Source: Anaeramoeba flamelloides
Lineage: Eukaryota > Metamonada > Anaeramoebidae
Assembly (NCBI GenBank): GCA_027625915.1
Contig: JANTQA010000023.1
Span: 10,850,001-10,914,000, forward strand
Direction of reading: 5' to 3'
Length of the DNA: 64,000 bases
Part shown: piece after piece, positions 12,604-23,800 of the stretch
Layout: every line of letters begins with the position of its first letter
How positions within the stretch are numbered: the stretch's first letter is position 1
Position numbers and translations under genes: made by a program
Notes under the pieces: generated by a model
The model's input: the letters and a program-made list of their open reading frames with translations, nothing else
What the model was told of the DNA's origin: nothing
The model's database searches: none

Positions 12604-15600
12604 TTTTTGATGTGGTAAAAAATTAAAAAAATGATACTGTTGAACAAATGAAACAACTTTGATTAAAAATTTGTTGTTTATTTTTCCTCTATTTGGATAT
12701 AATTTGTCATTTTTATAAAGAGAAGAATGCTTGGGTGAGTTTCTTTTTTTTAAAGTTCAGACCATTAAAGTATGGAAATTTTTTTTAACCTTAAAATGTT
12801 TTTCTGAAATTTTCAATTTTGAGTGTTTCTTCAGTAGGTAATAATTAATCTCATCTTGGAAGTGTTTCAAAACTAAAGCAATATTTAAAGAGGTGTGTTG
12901 TTATAGTTATTATTTTTTTGAGAGTTTTGGAGTTCCTTTTTCTAGTCTCTCTTTGAAAATTTAGAATTCTTTTGATTATTTTATTTGTCAAATATTACTT
13001 TTGATTTTTAAAAAGTTTTTAATTCGACAAATAGAGTTAAAAATTGAATTTTAGTTTAATAAAATACTCAAAAGGTTTCTACCCAAAAATTTATTGCGTT
13101 GAAATTGAATTAATATCTAAAAAAAGAATTATTCTTTCATACTGATAAGAATAAAAATTATTCTTATGTTTTTTGAGATTGGTGAATGGGATTATCGTTA
13201 CAACAAACCTAATTAATTAGTATTTTGAAGAACTGATAGATCTGAAATTTTTCTTCGAATAATTCTAGTTGTATTTGGGATAATAAAATCAAATATAAAA
13301 TTATATCTAAAATGGTACATTATTAAAGAATTTACAAAAAAATCAAGGTCGGTTCAATCACAATAGTAAAAAAATTTGTAATTTTTACTTAGTGTATTAC
13401 TCTGACTACCTTTTTCCCAATGAGAAGTGTTGAAAGGTTCGAAAGAATTCAATCTTTGGAAAAAACATGAGATTAGTTACTGACACCATTAATTCAACGC
13501 ATTGAATTCAAAATAACTTGATTTATGCATGCTTGTCATTTTTTTTCGAATATACAAGAACTCAAAGTGAAATTTGTGGTCAACCAACTTGTAATATTAC
13601 TGATGAATAGAAACAAAGATAAAACATGATTTACTTCAATTTTCAATTTTCTAATTTCAAAAACTACTATTTCAAAAGATTTCTGGCAATAAGTGTCTCT
13701 TGAATATCAACTAATGTACAAAGTTTCTGTAGAATTAAACCAATAATAACCTGATCTCAAAACTGGGTGAAAAAAATATACTTTCATTTTAACTTTTAAG
13801 ACACATACTTTCAACACAAATTAAGGGATAAAAAATCTCAAATTATGGCACATTTTTTAAATTTTAGTAAAAGAAATTGTGAAAAAAAAAATTATCAAAA
13901 AATATACCTTAATTTGAGATTTTTTTTTGTACAGTAACGTTTTTTTCAAAGTTTGTCGCTTAAATTTGAAACTGACTGTATAAAAAATGGTTATTAAATA
14001 TATAATTATATATATATATATATATATTTAATTAATGGACAAGAAAACTATACAAAAAATGTTCTAATAAATTTCATTACCAATTCAAAAAAAAAAAATT
14101 ACAGAATCTTAAAATTGAAAAACAAAGTAAAAACCTAATTACTACAAAAGCAAAATAACCTTCTTTAAAAGATATATTTACCAAAATAAATTAATTCATA
14201 ATTCAAAAGTTGGAATAATTTTTATCATTTATGAATAGTTTTAAATTCCAACCTATTTTCAAATTGTTTCAGAAAAAAATATTTTCTTTGAAAGAAGAAA
14301 GAAAAATTATTGTCTATGTTAAGAAAGTGTACCAAAATATATTTTTAAAAAAGTAAACCAACAGTTTGGATATAATTCAGATAAAAATGTCCACTTAATT
14401 TCAAAACCATTATTATAATTATTTTAAACTTGAAAAAAATTTAATTTATCTATTCAAAGAACATTTCAAATCAATTTATTATTGTTATTGAACAAAAAAA
14501 TACTATAAAAACAAATAAATAATTAAAATAAAAATTCTCACGCAATACTTTTTTCAAACCTGGAAAATTCAACTTCCTACCAAAAACGAAATACTTCTTA
14601 ATTTGATTATTTTAAATCAATAATTAATAACTCAATCATAATTCTTTCAGTGGGTTATGACAACCTAAAGATTAAAAATATCAATAAAAATTTATAATTA
14701 TTTCTCAATTTTATGAATATTTTCAATAAAATAAAATAAAATAAATTAAAATTATTAATTCTAATAAAAAAAAAAAAATAGATATTATCAAAGAACCGAT
14801 TTTAATAATAAAATTTTGTATTTTTACCTCTTAATTTTTAACAAAAATTTTACTGTATCTTTTAGTTTTCAAGAGATTTAATAAATATTTTTGAATAAAA
14901 AGAAAAGATCATTTTTTTTATTATATTAAGGGATTCAAATATTTGATTATTTTTTTTCTATTTTCAAAATAAGATTAAAAATCAGAAGTTATTTGTTCCT
15001 GTAAACTCTCAGATATTACTGATAGTGAGATTTTATAAAAAATAAAAATCTTTTGTAAATTATTCTTTTTTATTTTTTCCTCAATCCCAAACCTAAAAAG
15101 GGATCAAGATCTTTTGATGAAAATTTAATTTGGCAAAAATGAACCCTTTTAAAAAATGCTAATTCATTTCTTTAAAATTGATAAATAAGTTTAATTATCA
15201 ATATCCATTGTACTCTTGTGAAAATAATTACTCTATTACCTTGGTGAAAAAAAATAAAGAAGAGTTTTTAGTACCTTTAAAAAGAAACAAATACTGAACA
15301 GATCATCCAAAAATGTGTTTTTAAACAGAAAACATAGTTATTTTTATTTTTTTTTACCTTTCTTTTCATACCTGAAAAAAGGGAAAAATTATTCTTGCTA
15401 TTAAAGATTTTATTGTCAATAGATTTAGCTTCTTTATTTGATTCAAAAAGTCAACCAATCTTTTTCACAAAACTTACAAAATAGAATTGAATAATTAAAG
15501 AGAAGAAATGTCATTTTTTTATTTCACCTTTTTTGAGCTAAATTTAAATCCTTTTCCCAGAACTTTCATTTTTTCAAAAAAACAACCAAAAAATTTATTT

Positions 15601-15604
15601 ATTA
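12604..15604. other. AT-rich intergenic spacer
   Basis: Divergent spacer between the ZNHIT3-like gene (-) and the coiled-coil gene (+). It contains one palindromic element (13783-13988) and a short (TA)n near 14001-14026. Short open stretches at 13400-13460 and 13550-13620 are not recognisable as protein. Confidence 0.6.
13783..13988. mobile_element. Family K palindromic MITE-like element, copy 2
   Basis: Inverted ends: AACTTTTAAGACACATACTTTC on the left against the reverse complement of the right end (AAATTTAAGCGACAAACTTTG), and inner arms AAAAATCTCAAATTA on both sides. Same size and outer motifs as 2702-2908. Confidence 0.5.
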
Positions 15605-17461
15605 ATGTCAAGTGATATTGAAAGTGAGCTAGATACCCTTTTAGATGGTTCTTATACTGAAACAGAAAAAGAGAGATTAAAATTAATATTTGCTGAATTT
15701 GATGAGAAAGAAAAAAAAAAAGAAAAAGAAAAATCAAAAAAAAAAACAAAGCCAAAATCAAAAACTACTGAGGTAAACAATGAAGATCTAGATTGGGAAT
15801 CTGCAGACTTACCTTCTATACCAAATGAAAGGAACAATAAATCTGTCTCTCCAAAAAATAAAACAAAAAAGAAAACTAAACAAAAAACAAAAACAAAAAC
15901 CAAACTAAAATCCAAAACAAAACCAAAACCAAAACCAAAACCAAAACCAACTATAACCGCTAAAACAAATCCAAAAACTAAAAATAAAGTTCCAATCAAA
16001 ACAAAAAAGCCAACAACAAAACAAAAAACGAAAACAAAACTAAAACCAAAAAAAAAAAAAAAAACAGCAACAAACCAACAAAACATAAAGAATAAAAAGA
16101 ATGATAAATTACAAGAAGAAAAAGAAAAGAAAGAGCAAGAACAAGAACAAGAACAAGAAGAAGAAGAAGAAGAACAAGATAAAAACCAATCAGATAATTT
16201 GAATTATGGTACTAATAATACTAATAACGAAGTTAATACCAATTTAGAAATAACTTTAATGGAATATGAAACAGAAAAAAGGATGTTAGAAAAAGAAGTG
16301 AAGCAACTAAAACATAAATTAAAGGACATTTCCAAAACAAAAATAGGTGCCGCGCACCAGATCTTGGAACAATTAAAACATAAACTTCTTGAAAAAAGAA
16401 AGCAAATAGGTGAGATGGAATTGTTGTTACAAGAATCTGATGATCATAATAAGGGCTTAGAAAACCAATTACTGAATCAGCAAGACAAAATCGGCGTGCT
16501 AGAAGAGTTGTTAAATAAAGAAAAAACAAGTACAAAGGAGATCATTGACAAATTGGAAAAGAATGTGACTGAATTAAAAACGAAAAATCAAAAGCTCAGC
16601 GGAGAAATAAAAGAGGCAAAATCCCAAAAAAAAAAACTCAGTAGCCCAATCAACCGAGGGATAAAGAGACAACGAAGGAAAACGGGCAATTTTGGGACTA
16701 TCTCGCGTGTAAGAAATAATTTTACTTCCCCTTCGCATCAAAAAACAAAATCGTATGCAAGAAAGAAAACAAAAATAAATTTTAATACCTCCAAGAAATT
16801 AAAGAATACCTCAAATGACGAAATATCTTTAAAGGATTTACCATTGAAAAAGAGATTAGAAAAAATGGAAATCATGCTCAAGGAAAAGGATTCTCAACTT
16901 AGAGAAATGAAAATCCAACTAAAAAACATAGGGAATGATTCCTCAAAGTCCCAATCGCCAAAAATCACTAACAAATCGAGAAATAGCAATTCTCATATTT
17001 CTTCGACACAAAAGACTGTAGAGAAGTCGAATTCTAATCCAAATTACCCCATACAGTCAATAGACAACAATAAAACAACATCTGATCTTGAACTATTAAT
17101 AAAAAAGGAAAAAGAAAAAACGCTTTCACAAGAAAACAACTTAAGGAAATTAATTATGATGAATAAACAATTAAACCAAATGCTAATTGAAAACAAAAAA
17201 GAAAACAAAGTACAGCAACAACAGTTATATGAAAAATTAGGGAAAAAAATTAAATTATTGATGAGAGATTTAAAAAAATCAGAACAAAAAAATAAAGAAT
17301 TTTTACAAAATATACAAGAAAATTCAAAAGAAAAAGAAAAATTACGAAACAGAATGAAAATTTTACAAAATGCAAATAAGGAAATTGCTCAAAAGAATGA
17401 AACTTTGAAGTTGATCGTCCAAAAGTTGAATTCTCATTTTGAAAAATTACAAAACAATTAA
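15605..17461 (+). CDS. Lys/Glu-rich coiled-coil protein of unknown function
   Basis: Single exon, 618 residues, ATG in context TTAATG and TAA stop. I do not recognise the family. Order of segments: an acidic N-terminus (MSSDIESELDTLLDGSYTET); a long basic low-complexity region at about 35-175 dominated by Lys, Thr and Pro (KPKPKPKPKP); a Glu/Gln run (EQEQEQEQEEEEEEQ) near 180; coiled coil about 215-340; a basic Ser/Arg stretch with SPINRGIKRQRRKT; then coiled coil from about 400 to the end, ending LKLIVQKLNSHFEKLQNN. No signal peptide or membrane segment. A structural or cytoskeletal scaffold role is possible but unsupported. The reverse strand also has an open frame over the lysine run, but it is compositional (Phe/Val) and not a gene. 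Confidence 0.8.
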   Translation: MSSDIESELDTLLDGSYTETEKERLKLIFAEFDEKEKKKEKEKSKKKTKPKSKTTEVNNEDLDWESADLPSIPNERNNKSVSPKNKTKKKTKQKTKTKTKLKSKTKPKPKPKPKPTITAKTNPKTKNKVPIKTKKPTTKQKTKTKLKPKKKKKTATNQQNIKNKKNDKLQEEKEKKEQEQEQEQEEEEEEQDKNQSDNLNYGTNNTNNEVNTNLEITLMEYETEKRMLEKEVKQLKHKLKDISKTKIGAAHQILEQLKHKLLEKRKQIGEMELLLQESDDHNKGLENQLLNQQDKIGVLEELLNKEKTSTKEIIDKLEKNVTELKTKNQKLSGEIKEAKSQKKKLSSPINRGIKRQRRKTGNFGTISRVRNNFTSPSHQKTKSYARKKTKINFNTSKKLKNTSNDEISLKDLPLKKRLEKMEIMLKEKDSQLREMKIQLKNIGNDSSKSQSPKITNKSRNSNSHISSTQKTVEKSNSNPNYPIQSIDNNKTTSDLELLIKKEKEKTLSQENNLRKLIMMNKQLNQMLIENKKENKVQQQQLYEKLGKKIKLLMRDLKKSEQKNKEFLQNIQENSKEKEKLRNRMKILQNANKEIAQKNETLKLIVQKLNSHFEKLQNN

Positions 17462-20384
17462 GTTCAACTTAAAAAAAAATTTTTTTTTCTATGATAAATA
17501 CAATTTTCAATAAAATTAAAAAACCAAACAAATATAAAATATAAACCAAATAATTATTTTTTTATTTTAATAAAAACCTATAAATTATTTTTAAGAATTT
17601 TTTTTTTTTTTTTGGAATTCATTTTCAAATTTTTTTTCTTTATAAAAAATTAAAAAATTGTCTATACGTAAAGAGAAATTAATCAATAACCCAAAGATTT
17701 TTTCTTATCAATAATAATAATATTAGATATATTATGACCAATTTTGGGAATGGTTGATCAAAACAATGTATTTTTATTTAATTTTAGAATACATTAGGAA
17801 TTTTTAACAAAAATATTTTTTTTCTGAAAATTATTATTTTTTTGAGATTATTAGTATTATTTTTAAAAATTAGTTTCTGGATACCCCTTTTAACAAAATT
17901 AAATAAACCGAAAATTCTGCCAAAAAATATTTATATTTATCTTTAATCTCATGGGATTGTCGAAAACATTTAAAGAAAACAAAAATAATTTCAAATAGTT
18001 TATAAAAATTTTAAATTGTAGAGTTATTTATCTATAATCCTTCAAGTTTTTTTTTTTCAAATCTATATGTGAATTTACTCATTTATCATTTTGAAATTAG
18101 TAATAAATTCATTGAAATAATGGGGTATTGGAGTAAGATAAATCTATTTTTTTTTTTGTTGTTTAATTTTGAAAAATTTTTGAAAAAATACATAAAATAT
18201 AAATAATTTATTTTAAATTCAAAATTAAAGTACAAAATAAGTTTTTTTTTTCTTATTAAAGATTTCAATTTAATTATTGAATAAATGGAGAAAATTATTT
18301 TAATGAATTTTATTTTTAATAATTTTTTGTTGATGGTTATAGTTAATATATCAAAATTTAATGAGACAAGGTTTTAATTCAAAATTATTATATTTTTTTC
18401 CAACTTCTTAAACTTATAATTTCTAAAATTTTAATCCTATTGAATTTCATTCTTATTTTTCATCTTTCATTTTTTATTCGTTTTCTTATATCTATTTCAA
18501 AATTTAATATTGAATCTGAATTCCATAAATTATTCCTCAAAAATAAGTTTTCATTCTGGAAAATAATTATTAAGCGGTAAAACAATTATCAAATTTATTT
18601 AACTGTTGAGAGAAAAATGTTGGACACAGAAAAATAGTTGGATAGCTATTTTAATTGGGAACATTACTGAAAATGATTATTAATTTCTTTCGTTTATATA
18701 ATAACTAAAGAAAATGGAAATAATATACTTATTAGAATATGGATTAATGTAATTCTAGTTTTTCAAAACCTTATTTCTTATATATCTAAAACAAGTTTAA
18801 AAATTACCATTTTCAGAATTAATAGTAAAATTTACTAGAACTTGGATTTTTGTTAAAATAATATAATCTACTTTAGTTATCAGCCATTCAAATGAGTATT
18901 CTACACACACCCCATATTAATGAACTTGTAAAACCTTTAAACCAGGATTTATATAAAATTCACCTTGTTATCAATAGGATTTGATTTTCAATTTTACTAA
19001 TGTTCCCAATTAAAAATGGTGTCCAACCATTTTTCTGTGTCCAACATTTTTCTCTCAATAGCAAATTGTAAATCAGTAGAAACATTTATCATATTCAAAT
19101 ATTTTTTTTTTTTTTTCATTATCAAAGAAAAATCAAATCAAAAAATTTGAAATATTATTAAAATCAAAATAGAATTCACAACATCACTTAAAACATAAAT
19201 TTCACATATTCAATTTTCTAAATTTGAGATTTAATTGTAAACATTAGGACAAGTAAATTTTTTTTTTTATGATTTTTTGATGCTCTGCTTTTTCCATTCA
19301 TTTGAAATTTTCTTTATATTTCAACAATGGTTATTCACCCAGTTTGATAAATTCCAGTCACAGATATCTACAAGATCTGTGAAAAATAAGTAAATAAATA
19401 ATATTTGAACAATTTTCATTTTTCGACTACCTTTTTACAATTAACATCTATTCGAAAAGAAATTTACATTTGATAATTTTTTTCCAGAATGATAAAACTG
19501 TTTTACAAAAAAATGATTATCAAATAATCACAAGGATCTTTTACCCCTTAAAAAAAAATTTTTTTTTTGGTAAATTCCCCCCTTTTAAATTTCAACAAAA
19601 AAACTCCAAATTCATCATTTTTTTTAATCAGTAGATCACACAATTTTAGAACAAACAAACTGACAAAGAAAATAGTTTTTTTCGAATAGTCGTCAAATTG
19701 AAAAAATAAATGTGAAAGATCTTATAATTTTTTTTTTTAGTTACATTTCAAAAAAATAAAATTTTTTTAAAAGGACAAAAATTAAAAAAATGTTTCCTTA
19801 ATCCCTAATTATTTAACTTATAAATTGTCCAACTTTCCTATTAAAATCAATTTTAGATTTTGATATTTTTTTTTTCTATTTTTTTTTTGATTAGAAACTG
19901 TTTGCAATTGTTTTTTTTTTTTTATAAGATCTATAACCACTAAGCAAAACTGAGTTATTTATAAGCTCTTGAATTTGAGTTAATGATTGTAGAAAACTAA
20001 TATTGATTTTTATTGAAATTTTCTTTTGATCTTCAATTTTAGATCCAAATCTACATTTTTTTTTTTTTTCAATAGGGCCCTTTTACTTTTCATTTATTCA
20101 ATTTCAAGGAAAATATTTGATTAATTCAGTTTACTTTATACTGATATCAATGATTCTCTGTTGTTTATTAGTCTATATAATTCTCATTTGTTCTTCAAAG
20201 ATCAATTATCAAAAATAACAGATATTTCGAATTTTTTGTTGACGCTTTTGACAAAAAAAAAATTTTTTTTTAGGTTTCACATTCAGTTTTATACTGGACA
20301 AAAACAATCAAATACTCCTGTATGTTTCTTCCTAGAATTAATGTTTCTATGAATGATAAGCTCTATTTGTATATACAGTTACAC
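17462..20384. other. AT-rich intergenic spacer
   Basis: No gene seen. It holds the terminal-inverted-repeat element D (18603-19062), a diverged repeat at 18000-18100 shared with 8110-8200, and near 20040-20260 a partial copy of MITE family A (internal AATAGGGCCCTTTTA and the right-end motif GTTGACGCTTTTGAC). Confidence 0.55.
18603..19062. mobile_element. Element D, ~460-bp TIR element
   Basis: Terminal inverted repeats of about 65-70 bases. The left arm begins TTGAGAGAAAAATGTTGGAC (18605) and runs through ATTGGGAACATTACT. The right arm, read in reverse, begins identically at 19060 and runs through ATTGGGAACATTAGT. The interior (about 320 bases) is non-coding. The arms are well matched, so it is fairly young or has been conserved. 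Target duplication is unclear. Only one copy is in the window. Confidence 0.75.
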
Positions 20385-20399
20385 TTTTGAGACTTTTTT

Positions 20400-20545
20400 G
20401 AGCTTTTTAAGAAAACACTATACAATCAAAAACAATATGGTTAAGATGAGTTGGTCCTCCTACATTTGAAAAGCAAGTCGGACAATTCGCCACTGTTCGA
20501 TCATCAGTTCATTAAAAAATTTATATCTCGTATAGTGTGACTAAA
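20400..20545 (-). mobile_element. LINE remnant, zf-RVT tail of a second type
   Basis: Minus-strand reading gives YTRYKFFNELMIEQW in one frame, then CPTCFSNVGGPTHLNHIVFDCIVF in another. The Cys-x2-Cys...His-x4-Cys pattern with HIVFDC is a reverse-transcriptase C-terminal zinc knuckle. It differs in sequence from the three copies at 1-412, 27468-27860 and 59890-60341, so a second LINE lineage is likely. Short, frameshifted and dead. It lies just downstream of presenilin. Confidence 0.6.
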
Positions 20546-20812
20546 GTAGTTCTTTCGAAAAACTATTTATTTTCAAAAAAAAAAAATCTAAAGATGGAAC
20601 CATTACTTTACACTTACAAATAACGCTGTTTGAAAATGAATTAAAAAAAAAACTTAAATGAAAAGTAATAAAAATAATTTTTATATAATAACACAAAACT
20701 AAAATCAAATATAATACAAAATATAAAATTGCAATAAATATAAGTCAATTATTTATTTTATACCATATGATTAGATATTAAATTATCCATTCTAATTCTG
20801 TCAAAAAAATAA

Positions 20813-23800
20813 TTAAAGAAAAACATGTGACTGGAAAACCAAAGAAATCATCGGCACTAATACATTTGAGGTAATAAAAAAAAAGATTATACCAAATAAA
20901 ATCGATAAAGGGAGAGCAGGAAGGGCCTTTTGTAATAAGGCCAAAAAAAATAATGTCAATGATAACCCCATGAGTATTGCGACAAAGCATGTAAAAACTG
21001 TTGTATAATCTTGATAGGCGGCTTTGCTTATTAACAATGAATAAAAAATGAAATCACCCAACCCCAATTTTGGCGAATGGTCAAGTAAGGCAGAACTTTC
21101 TTTTTCTTTTTTCGTATTGTTTCTTTGTGTTTTTTTCTTTTTCTTCACATTATTGTTTCCATTTCCTTTTTTTCGAAGTTTTATATTTGTTGTTTTTTTT
21201 TCATTTTCTTCAGTTTCTTCTTTATCGATTTCATCACTGTCATGTATTGGATTTATTTCACTTTCACTTTCGCTTTCACTTGAATTCAAATTTATTTTTT
21301 GATTATTCAATAAAATATCATCAGACTCTGAACCATTTGATACACTAGAACTACTGCTTTTCTTTCTCTTCTTCTTTTGTTTTTTCATTTCCTTCTCCTC
21401 CTCCCTCTTCTTCTTCTTCTTGTTATTCTTCTTCTTCTTCTTATTTTTATCAAGTGTACTCATGAACCATACCATTGAACTATAAATTAAACCAGGTATT
21501 GGTTTACCTTTCTTTTCTGCAGTTTCAACAAGCATTTTCAAGGGACCCTTTGGCGATAATACCACAATAAGATCGTAAATAGCTAATAACACCAAAAGAA
21601 TCCAAGTAGTATATTCTGGCAACGTTGACAAAATTGCTGCAAAAAGCACAGAGATAATAATTAAAAAGATTTGGTTCACAATTTTTGCACTTTTCCATAC
21701 AATTGAAATTGTCCCAGCAATACCAAAATTTAAAGCAATAATTAAAGTCGAAATCCAATCCAAAGATTTATTCGTATATTGGATAATTTGTCTAAACATT
21801 AAACAAAATATAGTTTATAATATTGCCAAGATTAAAAGAAATAAATAGAATAAAATAAAATTAGTTGTTTGCCTCAAAAATTTGGAACTAAACTAAAATA
21901 CAAAATTTTCCACACAGTTAAAACGGATAAAACAATCACAATAATACATTCTCATTCAAATTGGAAATAATTTTGATTTTTGTCAAATATGAAAATCATT
22001 TTTTCATCTTTGAGTTTTTTTATTTTCATTGAATTTTTTGAATTTTCTAACTTGTTTCGGTTAGATCAATAATTTTTTTCAACGATTTATATTAGGTTAA
22101 AGTTGAGTTGTTCCAATGGAAGAACTCAAATAAAATTAGCGATGGTCTCTAACCATTTAATCGATCAAACACCCTAATAGAATTTAAACAAATTTACCAA
22201 TGTATTTTTTTTTTTTTTACTTCTCTCAAAAATTTTTAACTACCAATAATTTATTAGTATTGATAATTAAACTATTTTTCAGTCAAAGGGGCCCAGTTGT
22301 AATGGGTATAATACATGCGTTTAAAGGGTTTGCATAGATATTAAAAGTAAAAATTTATTTTGGAAATTTTCAAAATTGAAATCATTTTTTCACATTTTTA
22401 CACATTTTTGTTTTTTTTTTTCTATTTTTTTTTTTAAAACGTCATTCAGTTGCACAATTTTTTTTTATTGCAAGATCAATAGTAACTTGGTAAAAATGTG
22501 TTATTCTAAGGTTATTGAAATCATGTAAAGATTGTTGATAAATCATATTGATTCCTATTGCAATTCTATTCGATCTTTGATCTTGATTTTTGTTTAATAA
22601 ATGTGAAAATTTTTCACTTCATTTTCATTTCCTTTTTCAAATAGATACCACAAATACCAACAAACTTCGTTTGAGGGCTTAATTTCTAAAAGAAAAGTAT
22701 GAAAAATGGAGTGAAAAATGTTTGTTATTTATTATTCAAATACCAGTAGAAGTTCAAAACGAACATCCTTGTTTTTCTCAATAGGGCCCTAAGAATTTGA
22801 GTTTTTCAATTTTTAAGAAAATTTATTGATTAATTAGTTTTCTTTCAGACATATATCAACAATTCTTTGATGTGTATTATTCTGTTTATTTCTTATTTGT
22901 TCTCCAAAGGTCAATTATATAAAATAATTGATATTTGAAAAAAACGTTGGGCCCCTTTGACTGAAACAGAGTTTATTTATTTTTTGTTTTACGAGTATTG
23001 TAATTTATAAACAATTGTTAAAATTCCAATGAGTAAATTGTTTTAATTTGGTATTTCATCTAGAATTGATTAAATAAGATTTGTTTTTTCAAAAATAGAA
23101 TTTAGGTGTAAAAACATTTTTAAATTAGAGTTTCGATTGTAATTTATGATTTCAATTTTTTTTCCTTTCCCTTTTTATACTAACTTGGTCCATATTTTGA
23201 TTGGTATATTTTGGGTGAACTAACAATCCTAAATGAAATGAATATTTCAGAACGGAAAAAAATAATGATCTCAAAGTTAATACCATTTTTGTTTCTTTAA
23301 GACAATCAGCTTAATTTTTTAACATTAATTTCTTGTATGAAATTTAAAAATTCTTTACTGTTCTATGATTTCTGCGGTTTCTGTGATTTTAGTGATTTTT
23401 GTGATTTTTGTGATTCTAGAAAATTATAATTGAAAAAAATCTGAAATTTTCACAATTAAAAAATAATTTTGAGTAATACAATATATCATGAATTTGTTTG
23501 AAAAATTTTTTTATAAAAGAAAAATGTTATCAGTTTTTTGGGTTTTGAGAAGTTTCTGTTATAAATTATAGGTTTTAAATAATTTCCATGTTACTAATTT
23601 TGAAACTAGTCATTATTTCTATTATTTTTTTTTTTAAAACAGATATCTTTTGATTTTTTGAACAGCACCTATAAATTTTAGAAAAAAAGTTAAAGGAGTA
23701 AAAAAAGTTTATCACTATTTTTAAATGGAAAGATTAAGAGAATCACAGAAATCACAGAAATCACAGAAACCAAATGTGAAAATTAAAACTACTATCAATT

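Noticed and set aside
15652-16086. Long Phe/Val-rich frame opposite the coiled-coil gene
   Set aside because: Mirror of the lysine/threonine-rich low-complexity region, not a gene.
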